Below are positions 53,273-61,335 of a DNA stretch of 64,000 nucleotides, piece by piece (the stretch's first letter is position 1; every line of letters starts with the position of its first letter). The translations under genes were made by a program, and so were the position numbers. The stretch lies in contig NZ_LT607754.1 in NCBI RefSeq assembly GCF_900090285.1, positions 1,302,001 through 1,366,000 of the forward strand, given 5' to 3'. This stretch comes from Micromonospora inositola (GTDB lineage Bacteria > Actinomycetota > Actinomycetes > Mycobacteriales > Micromonosporaceae). The notes under the pieces were generated by a model. That model had not been told where the DNA came from. It saw only the letters and a list, made by a program, of their open reading frames with translations, and ran no database searches.

Positions 53273-54397
53273 GTGGTCGAGGACGGTACCGGGCGGACGC
53301 CCGAGGTGACGGCGGAGCGCACCCGCGCGGCGGGACCCCGACAGGCCTGGGCGGGCCTGCCCTGGCCGGTCCGGACCGCGGTGACGTGGAGCGCCTGCCT
53401 GGTGGTGGTGATCGCCGGGCTGTGGCTGCTGGGCAAGATCGCGGTGCTGCTGGCGCCGCTGGCCATCGCGCTGGCCGGGACGCTCTTCCTCACCGCGCTG
53501 CTCGACCCGGTGCTGCTCCTGCTGCGCCGGCTCCGGGTGCCGGCGGCCCCCGCCGCCCTGCTCACCATCCTGCTGCTGCTCGGGGTCCTGGTCGGGGTGG
53601 GCGTGCTGGTGTGGAACCTGACCGCGAGCCAGTTCGGTGAGCTGAGCCAGCAGCTCGACCAGGGCCTGGAACGCAGCCGCGACTTCGTCACCTCCACCCT
53701 GCCGATCACCGACGCCCAGCTGGACCGGCTGATCCAGCAGACCCGGGACGGGCTGAGCGGCAGCGCCCCCGACCCGATCGGCGGGGCGCGCACCGCCGCC
53801 GAGGTGGCCGGTTCCGTGCTGCTGGCGCTGGTGCTGCTCTTCTTCCTGCTCAAGGACGGCCGGTCCATGTGGCGGTGGGTGCTGCGCCGGATGACCGGTC
53901 CGAACCGGGCGGTCACCGCGGAGGCCGGCCGGGTCGGCTGGCGGACGCTCGGCTCGTACAGCCGGGGCACGATGATCATCGCGGCGATCGACGCGATCGG
54001 CATCGGCCTGGCGCTGGTGCTGCTCGGGGTGCCGCTGGCCCTGCCGCTGGCGCTGATCACCTTCCTCGGCGGGTTCGTGCCGATCATCGGCGCAACGGTG
54101 GCGGGCGCGGTGGCGGTGCTGGTCGCCCTCGCCGCGAACGGCCCGACGACCGCGCTGCTCACGCTGGCCGCGGTGATCGCCGTCCAGCAGATCGAGGGCA
54201 ACCTGCTGGAGCCGCTGATCATGAAGCGTCAGGTGCAGCTGCACCCCGCGGTCATCCTGGTCGTGGTCACGGCCGGCACCCTGATCGCCGGCATCGCCGG
54301 CGCCTTCGTCTCGGTGCCCATCGCCGCCGTCACCTGGCGGATCATCGACACCGTCCAACGCCACCGCGAGCCGGCGACCGGGTCCGCCCACACCTGA
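53273..54397 (+). CDS. AI-2E-family transporter
   Basis: 374 residues with about eight hydrophobic segments. Family signatures: LLLALVLLFFLLKDGR, LGSYSRGTMIIAAIDAIGIG, FLGGFVPIIGATVAGAVAVLVAL and QQIEGNLLEPLIMKRQVQLHPAVIL. Members export or exchange small solutes, and some are Na+/H+ antiporters; substrate unknown. GTG start with GAGGAGG 6 bases upstream. Divergent from the antitoxin-like gene. Confidence 0.9.
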   Translation: MVEDGTGRTPEVTAERTRAAGPRQAWAGLPWPVRTAVTWSACLVVVIAGLWLLGKIAVLLAPLAIALAGTLFLTALLDPVLLLLRRLRVPAAPAALLTILLLLGVLVGVGVLVWNLTASQFGELSQQLDQGLERSRDFVTSTLPITDAQLDRLIQQTRDGLSGSAPDPIGGARTAAEVAGSVLLALVLLFFLLKDGRSMWRWVLRRMTGPNRAVTAEAGRVGWRTLGSYSRGTMIIAAIDAIGIGLALVLLGVPLALPLALITFLGGFVPIIGATVAGAVAVLVALAANGPTTALLTLAAVIAVQQIEGNLLEPLIMKRQVQLHPAVILVVVTAGTLIAGIAGAFVSVPIAAVTWRIIDTVQRHREPATGSAHT

Positions 54398-54424
54398 GGC
54401 CGCGGCGCCAGCGCAAGCCGTGGA

Positions 54425-55078
54425 TCAGGCCGGGACGGCGAGCCGGTTGGCGAACCAGCCGGCGGCGTGGTCGGCGACCTGGTCGAGGGTGCCGGGTTCC
54501 TCGAAGAGGTGGGTGGCGCCGGGGACGATCCGCAGCTCCGCGACGTCCCCCAGCTTGGCCTGCGCCTGCTCGTTGAGCACGATCACCTCCTCGTCCAGCC
54601 CACCCACCAGCAGCAGCGTCGGCGCCCGGACCTGCGACAGTGCGGTGCCGGCCAGGTCCGGTCGGCCGCCACGGGAGACCACCGCCCGGACCCGCTCCGG
54701 GCGGGCGGCCGCGGCGACCAGGGCGGCCGCGGCGCCGGTGCTGGCGCCGAAGAGGCCGACCGGCAGCGGGCCGAGGTCCGGGTCGGTGGCCATCCAGTCC
54801 ACGATCGCGGCCAACCGGTCGGCCAGCATCCCGATGTCGAAGCGCAGCTCGGCGGTACGGGCGTCCACCGCGTCCTCCGCCGGGGTGAGCAGGTCGACCA
54901 GCACGGTGGCCAGCGACCGGTCGTTGAGCACGTGGGCCACCGCGACGTTGCGCGGGCTGTGCCGGGAACTGCCGCTGCCGTGGGCGAAGAGCACCACCCC
55001 CGTCGCCCGCTCGGGAATGATCAGGTCGGCCGGCAGGCCGTCCGCGACCACCGGGATCGTCACCTCGCGCGTACGCAT
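54425..55078 (-). CDS. Alpha/beta hydrolase (dienelactone-hydrolase-like)
   Basis: 217 residues. VVLFAHGSGSSRHSPRN (oxyanion region), nucleophile elbow GLFGASTGAAAAL with Ser in GASTG, Asp in LLLVGGLDEEV, His in PGATHLFEEPG. Small cytoplasmic esterase; substrate unknown. ATG 55078 with GGAGG 6 bases upstream; the longer frame upstream overlaps the divergent merR promoter region and is unlikely. Confidence 0.88.
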   Translation of the reverse strand: MRTREVTIPVVADGLPADLIIPERATGVVLFAHGSGSSRHSPRNVAVAHVLNDRSLATVLVDLLTPAEDAVDARTAELRFDIGMLADRLAAIVDWMATDPDLGPLPVGLFGASTGAAAALVAAAARPERVRAVVSRGGRPDLAGTALSQVRAPTLLLVGGLDEEVIVLNEQAQAKLGDVAELRIVPGATHLFEEPGTLDQVADHAAGWFANRLAVPA

Positions 55079-55137
55079 CTGCGACCTCCACACGTTGCCG
55101 ATCGCGCGCATACCCCGCTGAGACCCCTGTTCACCTG

Positions 55138-55168
55138 TTGCGTTGACGCCGACGACAAGGTTTAGCGT
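55138..55168 (+). promoter_or_regulatory. MerR-type promoter with operator in the spacer
   Basis: TTGCGT (55138-55143), 19-base spacer, TAGCGT (55163-55168). A 19-base spacer is characteristic of MerR-regulated promoters. Within it TTGACGCCGACGACAA (55143-55158) is an imperfect palindrome (12 of 16 positions), a likely MerR site. Confidence 0.5.
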
Positions 55169-55196
55169 GGCGTCGAGGGCGGGCGAGGGAGGTCGG

Positions 55197-55589
55197 ATGC
55201 TGATCGGTGAGCTGGCGGAACGTGCCGCCACGAGCACCCGCACCCTGCGGTACTACGAGACCCGGGGACTGGTACGACCACGCCGCTCGGCCAACGGCTA
55301 CCGGGTGTACGACGAGGCCGAGCTGCGCGTGGTGCACGAGATCCGGGCGCTGTTGGCGGTGGGCTTCGACCTCGACGACATCCGGCCGTTCGTGGCCTGC
55401 CTGCGGGCCGGCAACAGCTCCGGCGACGTCTGCCCGGACTCGGTCGCCGTGCTGCGCCGCAAGCTCGCCGAGGTGGACGACTACCTCGACCGGCTCGGCA
55501 CGGTACGGCGGCAACTGCACGACCAGTTGGCCCAGGCGATCGCCCACCGGGAGAAGACATGCCTCAGGACACGGAACAGGCCCGACTGA
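55197..55589 (+). CDS. MerR-family regulator
   Basis: 130 residues. N-terminal winged helix (MLIGELAERAATSTRTLRYYE, then RPRRSANGYRVYDEAEL) and a C-terminal dimer helix. Two cysteines, Cys 68 and Cys 79 (VACLRAG and DVCPDS), could sense thiol stress or bind metal. Its start has GAGGGAGG 4-9 bases upstream, and its end overlaps the thioredoxin gene by 31 bases, so it probably controls that gene and itself. Confidence 0.9.
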   Translation: MLIGELAERAATSTRTLRYYETRGLVRPRRSANGYRVYDEAELRVVHEIRALLAVGFDLDDIRPFVACLRAGNSSGDVCPDSVAVLRRKLAEVDDYLDRLGTVRRQLHDQLAQAIAHREKTCLRTRNRPD

Positions 55590-55906
55590 CCACGGTCACC
55601 GACGACACGTTCGCCGCGACGGTGCTGGCCAGCACCCGGCCGGTGGTGGTCGACTTCTGGGCGGAGTGGTGCCCGCCCTGCCGGGCGGTCTCGAAGCACC
55701 TGGCCGAGCTGGCCGAGGAGTTCGGCGACGCGCTGCTCTTCGCCGCGCTCAACTCCGACGAGAATCCGGCCACCACCCGGGCGTACGGGGTGATGTCCAT
55801 GCCGACGCTGCTGGTCTTCCGGGGCGGCGAGGTGGTCGGCTCGATCGTCGGCGCCCGGCCCAAGAACCACCTCCGGCTGAGCTTCGCGCGACACCTCGAG
55901 GGGTGA
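55559..55906 (+). CDS. Thioredoxin
   Basis: 115 residues, thioredoxin fold with the active site WCPPC at 37-41 (WCGPC is usual; the Pro replacing Gly changes the redox potential), cis-Pro in MSMPTLLVFRGG. Disulfide reductase of the cytoplasm. Overlaps merR, so thiol stress sensed by MerR would raise it. Confidence 0.9.
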   Translation: MPQDTEQARLTTVTDDTFAATVLASTRPVVVDFWAEWCPPCRAVSKHLAELAEEFGDALLFAALNSDENPATTRAYGVMSMPTLLVFRGGEVVGSIVGARPKNHLRLSFARHLEG

Positions 55907-55993
55907 GCGGCCGTTTGCCGGCGGGTCGAGCGGGAAGGCGCGGAGGGACCGTAGATCGGCGCAGCCGCGCCCCGACGGATCGCGAGGATCGTC

Positions 55994-56173
55994 ATGGCTC
56001 AGCAGCAGGACAGGTCCCGGCAGCAGATCGCCGAGCTTGAACGGCAGGAAAAGGACGCCGAGCACGCCCGGAACTTCGGGGACGAGGCGGCCGAGGCCCG
56101 GACACCGGAGGACCGGCGGGCGGTGGCGCCCCGGGACGCGGGCGGCCGCCCGTCCAACGGCCGCCAGTTCTGA
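55994..56173 (+). CDS. Small hydrophilic protein
   Basis: 59 residues, highly charged and Gln-rich: MAQQQDRSRQQIAELERQEK, then an acidic-basic stretch ending RPSNGRQF. No family recognised; predicted helical N-terminal half and disordered C-terminus. GAGG lies 6 bases before the ATG, and a strong terminator follows the stop after 7 bases, so it looks like an independent transcript end. Lies downstream of the thioredoxin gene by 87 bases. Confidence 0.6.
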   Translation: MAQQQDRSRQQIAELERQEKDAEHARNFGDEAAEARTPEDRRAVAPRDAGGRPSNGRQF

Positions 56174-56180
56174 CCGCACC

Positions 56181-56214
56181 GGCGCGTCCCCGCCCGCCCG
56201 GGCGGGGACGCGCC
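56181..56214. terminator. Bidirectional terminator
   Basis: A perfect 15-bp stem (56181-56195 with 56200-56214) with a GCCC loop, between the small hydrophilic gene and the convergent GH65 gene. Confidence 0.75.
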
Positions 56215-56227
56215 GCGTGCCAGCCAC

Positions 56228-58600
56228 TCAGGTCGCGTGCTCGGGCAGGTGCAGCAGGGGCGCCCGGCCGGGCGGCTGCTCCGGCGCCGGCCCGGACGGG
56301 TGGGCCGGCGGCACCGGCACGGTGACCGGCTGGTCTCGGGTGACCCGGATCGTCTCGCCGTGGTGGCGCAGCTCCAGCACGGCGTCCGGCCCGGCGTGCC
56401 GCAGCGAGTACGTCGTCTGGTGCGGCCGGACGTCCACGCGCAGGTGCATCGACCGCCACTGCAGCGAGAACTCGAGTCGGCTGAGCCGGCTGGAGAGCCG
56501 CGGCGAGAAGGAGAGCGTCCCGTCGTGGTCGCGCAGGCCGCCGAAGCCGGCGACCAGGGCCATCCAGGCGCCGGCCAGCGAGGCCATGTGCACGCCGTCG
56601 CGAGTGTTCTCGCTCAGGTCGTGCAGGTCCATCAGGGCGGCCTCGCGCAGGTAGCGGTGGGCCAGCTCCGGGTGACCCACCTCGGCCGCCATCACCGCCT
56701 GGGTGCAGGCCGACAGCGACGAGTCGCGGACCGTCCGGCGCTCGTAGTAGAGGAAGTTGCGCACCTTCTGCTCGCCGGTGAACGCGTCGCCCCGCCAGTG
56801 CATGGCGAGCACCAGGTCGGCCTGCTTGATCACCTGCTTGCGGTACAGGTCGAAGTACGGGTAGTGCAGCAGCAGCGGGTACTTCTCGGGCGGGGTGTGC
56901 TCGAAGTCCCACTCCTGCAACCGGGTGAAGCCCTCGACCTGCGCGTGCACGTCCAGGTCCTCGTCGTACGGGACGTGCATGGCGTTGGCGGCGTCCCGCC
57001 AGGCGGCCGCCTCCTCCTCGCTCACCCCGAGGTCGAACGCCTGGTCCCGGCGGCGCATCGCGCAGTCGGCGGCGGTCAGCAGGTTCCGCTGCGCCATCAG
57101 GTTGGTGTAGATGTTGTCGTCCTTGACCGCGGTGTACTCGTCCGGGCCGGTCACCCCGTCGATGTGGAACTGGCCGTTGCGGTCGTGGTGCCCCAGCGAG
57201 CGCCACAGCCGGGCGGTCTCCACCAGCAGCTCGAGGCCGATCTCCTGTTCGAGCGTGTCGTCCCCGGTGACCAGGAGGTACCGCCGCAGCGCGTCGGCGA
57301 CGTCGGCGGCGATGTGGAACGCGGCCGTGCCCGCCGGCCAGTACGCCGACGACTCGGGGCCATCGATGGTCCGCCATGGGAAGGCGGCGCCCTCCAGGTT
57401 CAGGGTCCGGGCGCGCTCGTGCGCCTGGGCCAGGGTGGAGTGCCGCCAGTACAGCGCGTCCCGGGCCGCGCTCGGCTGGGTGTACGTGAGCACCGGCAGG
57501 ACGAACATCTCGGTGTCCCAGAACGCGTGTCCGTCGTAGCCCGGGCCGGTCAGCCCCTTGGCGGAGATCGGCCGCCGCTCGGCCCTGGCACCGGCCTGGA
57601 GCACGTGGAACAGCCCGAAGCGGACGGCCTGCTGGACCTCCGGGTCGCCCTCCACCCGGACGTCGGCGGCGTCCCAGAACTCGTCGAGGTACTCCCGCTG
57701 CTCCCGGCGCAGCCCGTCCCAGCCGTCCAGCCGGGCGGCGGCCTCGGCCGCGCCGACCTGGTCGCGCAGGGCCGGCAGGGACCGCCGGCTGGACCAGCCG
57801 TACGTCAGGTACTTGACCACCCGCAGCGTCTGGCCGGGCTTGAGCACGCAGCCGACGGTGGTCCGGACCCAGTCCTCGTACCCCTCGGACTCGATGGTGG
57901 TCCGCTCGGGGCCGTGCACGTCGTGCGCCATGGCGGCGGCGACCCGGAGCCCGCTGACCTTGGTGCGGTGGATCAGCAGCCCGCCGTCGTCGGTGGTCAG
58001 CTCCTCCTCGGCCTGCAACGGCGACTCCAGTACGGCGGCCACCCGGGGGTCGCGGCTCTGCGCCGGCAGGGTCTCGTTCGCGACCAGCTCGGACTGGAGG
58101 ATCAGCCGGATCGGCCCGTCGACCGCCTCGACCTCGTAGTTGATCATGGCGACGGACCGCTGGGTGAACGACACCAGCCGGGTGCTGCGGACCTTGACCT
58201 CCCGCCCGGCCGGCGATCGCCAGTGCAGCTCCCGGTGCAGGGTGCCGGCGCGCAAATCGAGCACCCGCTCGTGGGAGAGGAGCTCGCCGTACCGGACGTC
58301 GAGCGGCTCGTCGTCGACGAGCAGCCGGATCAGCTTGCCGTTGGTGACGTTGACGATGGTCTGGCCCGACTCGGGGAAGCCGAACCCGGCCTCCGCGTAC
58401 GGCAGCGGACGCAGCTCGTAGAAGGAGTTGAGGTAGGTGCCGGGCAGGCCGTGCGGCTCACCCTCGTCCAGGTTGCCGCGCAGCCCGACGTGCCCGTTGG
58501 AGAGGGCGAAGACCGACTCGGACTGGGCCAGCACGTCCATGTCGAGGCGGACCTCCCGGACGTGCCACGGCTCGACCGGATAGGCCCGTTCGCGGATCAT
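56228..58600 (-). CDS. Glycoside hydrolase family 65 disaccharide phosphorylase
   Basis: 790 residues. N-terminal beta-sandwich ([20 protein letters not shown]), linker, catalytic (alpha/alpha)6 barrel with [10 protein letters not shown] and general acid Glu 488 in GVTGPDEYT, the phosphate-site [16 protein letters not shown] segment, and the C-terminal beta domain. GH65 enzymes split maltose, trehalose or kojibiose with phosphate to beta-glucose-1-phosphate; which one is not decided here. Coupled (ATGA overlap) to beta-phosphoglucomutase, which would make glucose-6-phosphate. Normal length. Confidence 0.93.
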   Translation of the reverse strand: MIRERAYPVEPWHVREVRLDMDVLAQSESVFALSNGHVGLRGNLDEGEPHGLPGTYLNSFYELRPLPYAEAGFGFPESGQTIVNVTNGKLIRLLVDDEPLDVRYGELLSHERVLDLRAGTLHRELHWRSPAGREVKVRSTRLVSFTQRSVAMINYEVEAVDGPIRLILQSELVANETLPAQSRDPRVAAVLESPLQAEEELTTDDGGLLIHRTKVSGLRVAAAMAHDVHGPERTTIESEGYEDWVRTTVGCVLKPGQTLRVVKYLTYGWSSRRSLPALRDQVGAAEAAARLDGWDGLRREQREYLDEFWDAADVRVEGDPEVQQAVRFGLFHVLQAGARAERRPISAKGLTGPGYDGHAFWDTEMFVLPVLTYTQPSAARDALYWRHSTLAQAHERARTLNLEGAAFPWRTIDGPESSAYWPAGTAAFHIAADVADALRRYLLVTGDDTLEQEIGLELLVETARLWRSLGHHDRNGQFHIDGVTGPDEYTAVKDDNIYTNLMAQRNLLTAADCAMRRRDQAFDLGVSEEEAAAWRDAANAMHVPYDEDLDVHAQVEGFTRLQEWDFEHTPPEKYPLLLHYPYFDLYRKQVIKQADLVLAMHWRGDAFTGEQKVRNFLYYERRTVRDSSLSACTQAVMAAEVGHPELAHRYLREAALMDLHDLSENTRDGVHMASLAGAWMALVAGFGGLRDHDGTLSFSPRLSSRLSRLEFSLQWRSMHLRVDVRPHQTTYSLRHAGPDAVLELRHHGETIRVTRDQPVTVPVPPAHPSGPAPEQPPGRAPLLHLPEHAT

Positions 58601-59346
58601 GCCGCCAGCTCCTTCAGCAGCTCGGCGAGGTCGGTGACCACCACGTCGGCGCCGTGCGCGCGCAGCTCGTCGGCCTGGCCGACCCGGTCGACCCCGACCA
58701 CGTGCCCGAAGCCGCCGGCCCTACCGGCGGCCACCCCGGCCAGGGCGTCCTCGAAGACGGCGGCGTTCGCCGGGGCGACCCCGAGCAGTTCGGCGCCGGC
58801 GAGGAAGGTGTCCGGGTGCGGCTTGCCGCGCAGCCCCCGCTCCCGGGCGACCACCCCGTCGACCCGGGCCTCGAGCAGCCGGTCCAGTCCGGCGGCGGCG
58901 ACCACGTCCCGGCAGTTGGCGCTCGCCGAGACCACGGCCCGGCGCAGCCCGGCGGCGGCGGCCGCCTCCAGGTAGGCCACCGAGCCGGGGTAGACCTCGA
59001 CGCCGTCGGTGTGGATCCGCTTGAGGAGGATGACGTTCTTGCGGTTGCCCACCCCGTGCACCGTGTCCGCCTCGGGCGGGTCGTCCGCCGTCCCCTCGGG
59101 GAGGGTGATCCCGCGGGAGGCCAGGAAGGAGCGCACCCCGTCGGCGCGCGGCTTGCCGTCCACGTACCGGTTGTAGTCCGGTCCCGGGTCGAACGGGCGG
59201 TACGGCTCGCCGGTCGCCGCTGCGCGGTCCCGCAGGAACGCGTTGAAGGTCTCGGTCCAGGCGGCGTTGTGCACCCGGGCGGTCTGCGTCAGCACACCGT
59301 CCAGATCGAAGAGACAGGCGGTCACATGAGCGGGTAGGCCCAGCAC
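58597..59346 (-). CDS. pgmB: Beta-phosphoglucomutase-type HAD phosphatase
   Basis: 249 residues. Motif [11 protein letters not shown] with both Asp, cap region, motif [10 protein letters not shown], motif III Lys in RGKPHPDTF, motif [21 protein letters not shown]. The GKPxP and EDA pair matches the beta-PGM group. It overlaps the GH65 gene by 4 bases; together they form a disaccharide phosphorolysis unit. The GTG at 59346 follows a TAGATT -10 by 6 bases, so the mRNA is probably leaderless; a GTG at 59325 is the alternative. Confidence 0.9.
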   Translation of the reverse strand: MLGLPAHVTACLFDLDGVLTQTARVHNAAWTETFNAFLRDRAAATGEPYRPFDPGPDYNRYVDGKPRADGVRSFLASRGITLPEGTADDPPEADTVHGVGNRKNVILLKRIHTDGVEVYPGSVAYLEAAAAAGLRRAVVSASANCRDVVAAAGLDRLLEARVDGVVARERGLRGKPHPDTFLAGAELLGVAPANAAVFEDALAGVAAGRAGGFGHVVGVDRVGQADELRAHGADVVVTDLAELLKELAA

Positions 59347-59352
59347 CCTTCG

Positions 59353-59380
59353 AATCTATCCAGCGGATCGGCCGGGCAAA
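59353..59380 (-). promoter_or_regulatory. Promoter for pgmB-GH65, leaderless
   Basis: On the minus strand TTTGCC (59380-59375), 16-base spacer, TAGATT (59358-59353), then 6 bases to the GTG at 59346. No ribosome site fits, so a leaderless transcript is likely. Confidence 0.5.
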
Positions 59381-59398
59381 CCCGATTCGCGCGGGCCG

Positions 59399-59866
59399 TC
59401 AGCGGTTCGGGCGCAGCGTCCAGACCACGGTCAGCACGGAGGTGACCGTCCCGTCCTCGGTGCCGATCTCGATCTCGACCGGGAACTCGGGCCGCTTGCC
59501 GGCGTCCAGTTCGGCGAGCACCTCGGCCGGCGGGCGACCGAGTCGGGCGGTGGCGAGCACCGGGCCCAGGGCGACCTTCTGGTACGCGATCTCCGCCCGG
59601 ACGGCCAGCGGCACCGCCCGGTCGAGCACCGGCCCGAACGCGACGAGCACCACCGCGCCGGAGGCGGTCTCCCCGAGGGTGAACATCGCCCCGGCGTGCG
59701 GGCCGCCGACGTGGTTGTGGGTGGCCGGCGAGTCGGGGAGCCGGACGACGGCCCGGACCCCGCCCTCCGCCTCCGGCGCGACCTCGACGAATTCGATTCC
59801 GAGCGTGCGGGCGAACGGCACGGCCTCCAGCAGACCGGCCGCTACCTGGCGAGAGTCGATGGACAT
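59399..59866 (-). CDS. DUF4442 hotdog-fold protein
   Basis: 155 residues of the hotdog fold: VPFARTLGIEFVEV, THNHVGGPHAGAMFTLGETASGAV (the thioesterase-like loop), YQKVALGPVLATARL. Members may hydrolyse acyl-CoA; substrate unknown. Separate from pgmB, whose promoter lies just past its stop. Confidence 0.85.
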   Translation of the reverse strand: MSIDSRQVAAGLLEAVPFARTLGIEFVEVAPEAEGGVRAVVRLPDSPATHNHVGGPHAGAMFTLGETASGAVVLVAFGPVLDRAVPLAVRAEIAYQKVALGPVLATARLGRPPAEVLAELDAGKRPEFPVEIEIGTEDGTVTSVLTVVWTLRPNR

Positions 59867-59925
59867 GCCCAGACGCTACTCGTCGGTAACTTCCCCGGCA
59901 AGACCCCGTCGGCCAGGCATCACGC

Positions 59926-61230
59926 TCACCGCCAGCCGACGTCGATCCGGTCGCCGCGCTCGTCGAAGAAGTGCAGCGCGTCCATCCGGACCTGCACGGC
60001 CAGCGGGTGACCCGCCGACACGGCCGGGTACGGGGCGAGCCGGACCGCCAGCTCGGCCGGTCGGCGGTGGTGCCGGCCCGGGTCGTTGAGCACACTGGTC
60101 CGGTTACCCCCGCCGGTGGGCGCGGAGACCGGCGCCTCGGCGGCCCGGCCGGCCAGCCGCTGCATCACCTGGCCGAACCGGCGCAGGCCGCGCTGGCCGT
60201 TCTCGCCGGACTCCACCGGGCCACCCATCTCGTCCACCACGATCGCGGTGGCGCCGATGTCGAGGAAGGCCAGCGACTCGTGCCCGTGGTGTTCCAGGTA
60301 GCGGATCCGCCCCTGGAGCACGTGTCCCGGGGTGTCCGGGGTGACCGGGGTGAGCGCCTCGGCCCGCATCCCCACCACGATCCGCTCGCCGTGGTAGTGC
60401 GCCACCGCCCGGCTGCGGATGTCGTCCCAGGGCAGGTAGAGCGCCTGCTCGCCGAGGTTGAGCGTCACGTACCGGTCGAGGTGGACGTAGACCGAGGCCT
60501 CCAGCAGGTTCATCCGCGGGCTGCCCAGGAACGCGGCGACGTAGAGGGTGGCCGGCCGGCCGTACACCTGGGTGGGGGTGCCGACGTCCTGGAGCACCCC
60601 CTTGCGCATGATGGCGACCCGGTCGGCCATGGTGAGCGCCTCGGCCTGGTCGTGGGTGACGTAGATGGTGGTGACGCCCAGCTCCCGGGTGAGACCGGAG
60701 ATCTCCGCCCGCAGCTCCGCGCGGAGCCCGCTGTCCAGGTTCGACAGCGGCTCGTCCATCAGGAACAGCCCCGGGCGGCGCACTATCGCCCGCCCCATCG
60801 CCACCCGCTGCCGCTGGCCGCCGGAGAGCTGGCTCGGCTTGCGGCCGAGCACGTCGCCGATGCCCAGCGCGCCGGCCACGTCGGTGACCCGCTCACCGCG
60901 GGGCGTCGGCTCCACCCCGGCCAGGCGCAGCGGGAACGCGATGTTGTCGCCCACCGTCATGTGCGGGTAGAGCGCGAAGTCCTGGAAGACCATGGCGATC
61001 TTCCGCTCCCGGGGTGACAGGTCGTTGGCCAGCTCGCCGCCGAGCAGCACCGCGCCGGTGGTCGGGTCCTCCAGACCGGCCACCATCCGCAGCACGGTCG
61101 ACTTGCCGCAGCCGGACGGGCCGAGCAGCACCATGAACTCGCCGTCGTCGACGTCCAGATTGATGGTGTCGACCGCGATTGTCCCGTCCTGGAACACCTT
61201 GGTCACATCCTTGAGTGCGACGGTGCTCAC
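59926..61230 (-). CDS. msiK: MsiK/UgpC-type sugar ABC transporter ATPase
   Basis: 434 residues. Walker A GPSGCGKST, Q-loop MVFQDFALYPHMTVGDNI, signature LSGGQRQRVAMGRA, Walker B LFLMDEP, H-loop YVTHDQ, then the regulatory domain. An insert of some 70 residues (about 330-400) with low complexity splits the last strand (VQVRMDALHFFDERGDRI). No permeases nearby; in Streptomyces MsiK serves several sugar importers. GTG start with GGAGGAG upstream. The adjacent GH65 gene fits a sugar context. Confidence 0.85.
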   Translation of the reverse strand: MSTVALKDVTKVFQDGTIAVDTINLDVDDGEFMVLLGPSGCGKSTVLRMVAGLEDPTTGAVLLGGELANDLSPRERKIAMVFQDFALYPHMTVGDNIAFPLRLAGVEPTPRGERVTDVAGALGIGDVLGRKPSQLSGGQRQRVAMGRAIVRRPGLFLMDEPLSNLDSGLRAELRAEISGLTRELGVTTIYVTHDQAEALTMADRVAIMRKGVLQDVGTPTQVYGRPATLYVAAFLGSPRMNLLEASVYVHLDRYVTLNLGEQALYLPWDDIRSRAVAHYHGERIVVGMRAEALTPVTPDTPGHVLQGRIRYLEHHGHESLAFLDIGATAIVVDEMGGPVESGENGQRGLRRFGQVMQRLAGRAAEAPVSAPTGGGNRTSVLNDPGRHHRRPAELAVRLAPYPAVSAGHPLAVQVRMDALHFFDERGDRIDVGWR

Positions 61231-61335
61231 CGTCTCCTCCCCCAGCTCGTCGGCCGAACCCGGGAATGACTGTGACCAGGATCATTCGATCAGCACATCG
61301 GGTAAACGTGCCATGTTCGTCTCGTGACAGGCGTG

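Noticed and set aside
56237..58975. A 912-codon plus-strand frame opposite the GH65 and pgmB genes
   Set aside because: Antisense shadow caused by strong GC bias at third codon positions; no recognisable domain, while the minus strand has clear catalytic motifs.
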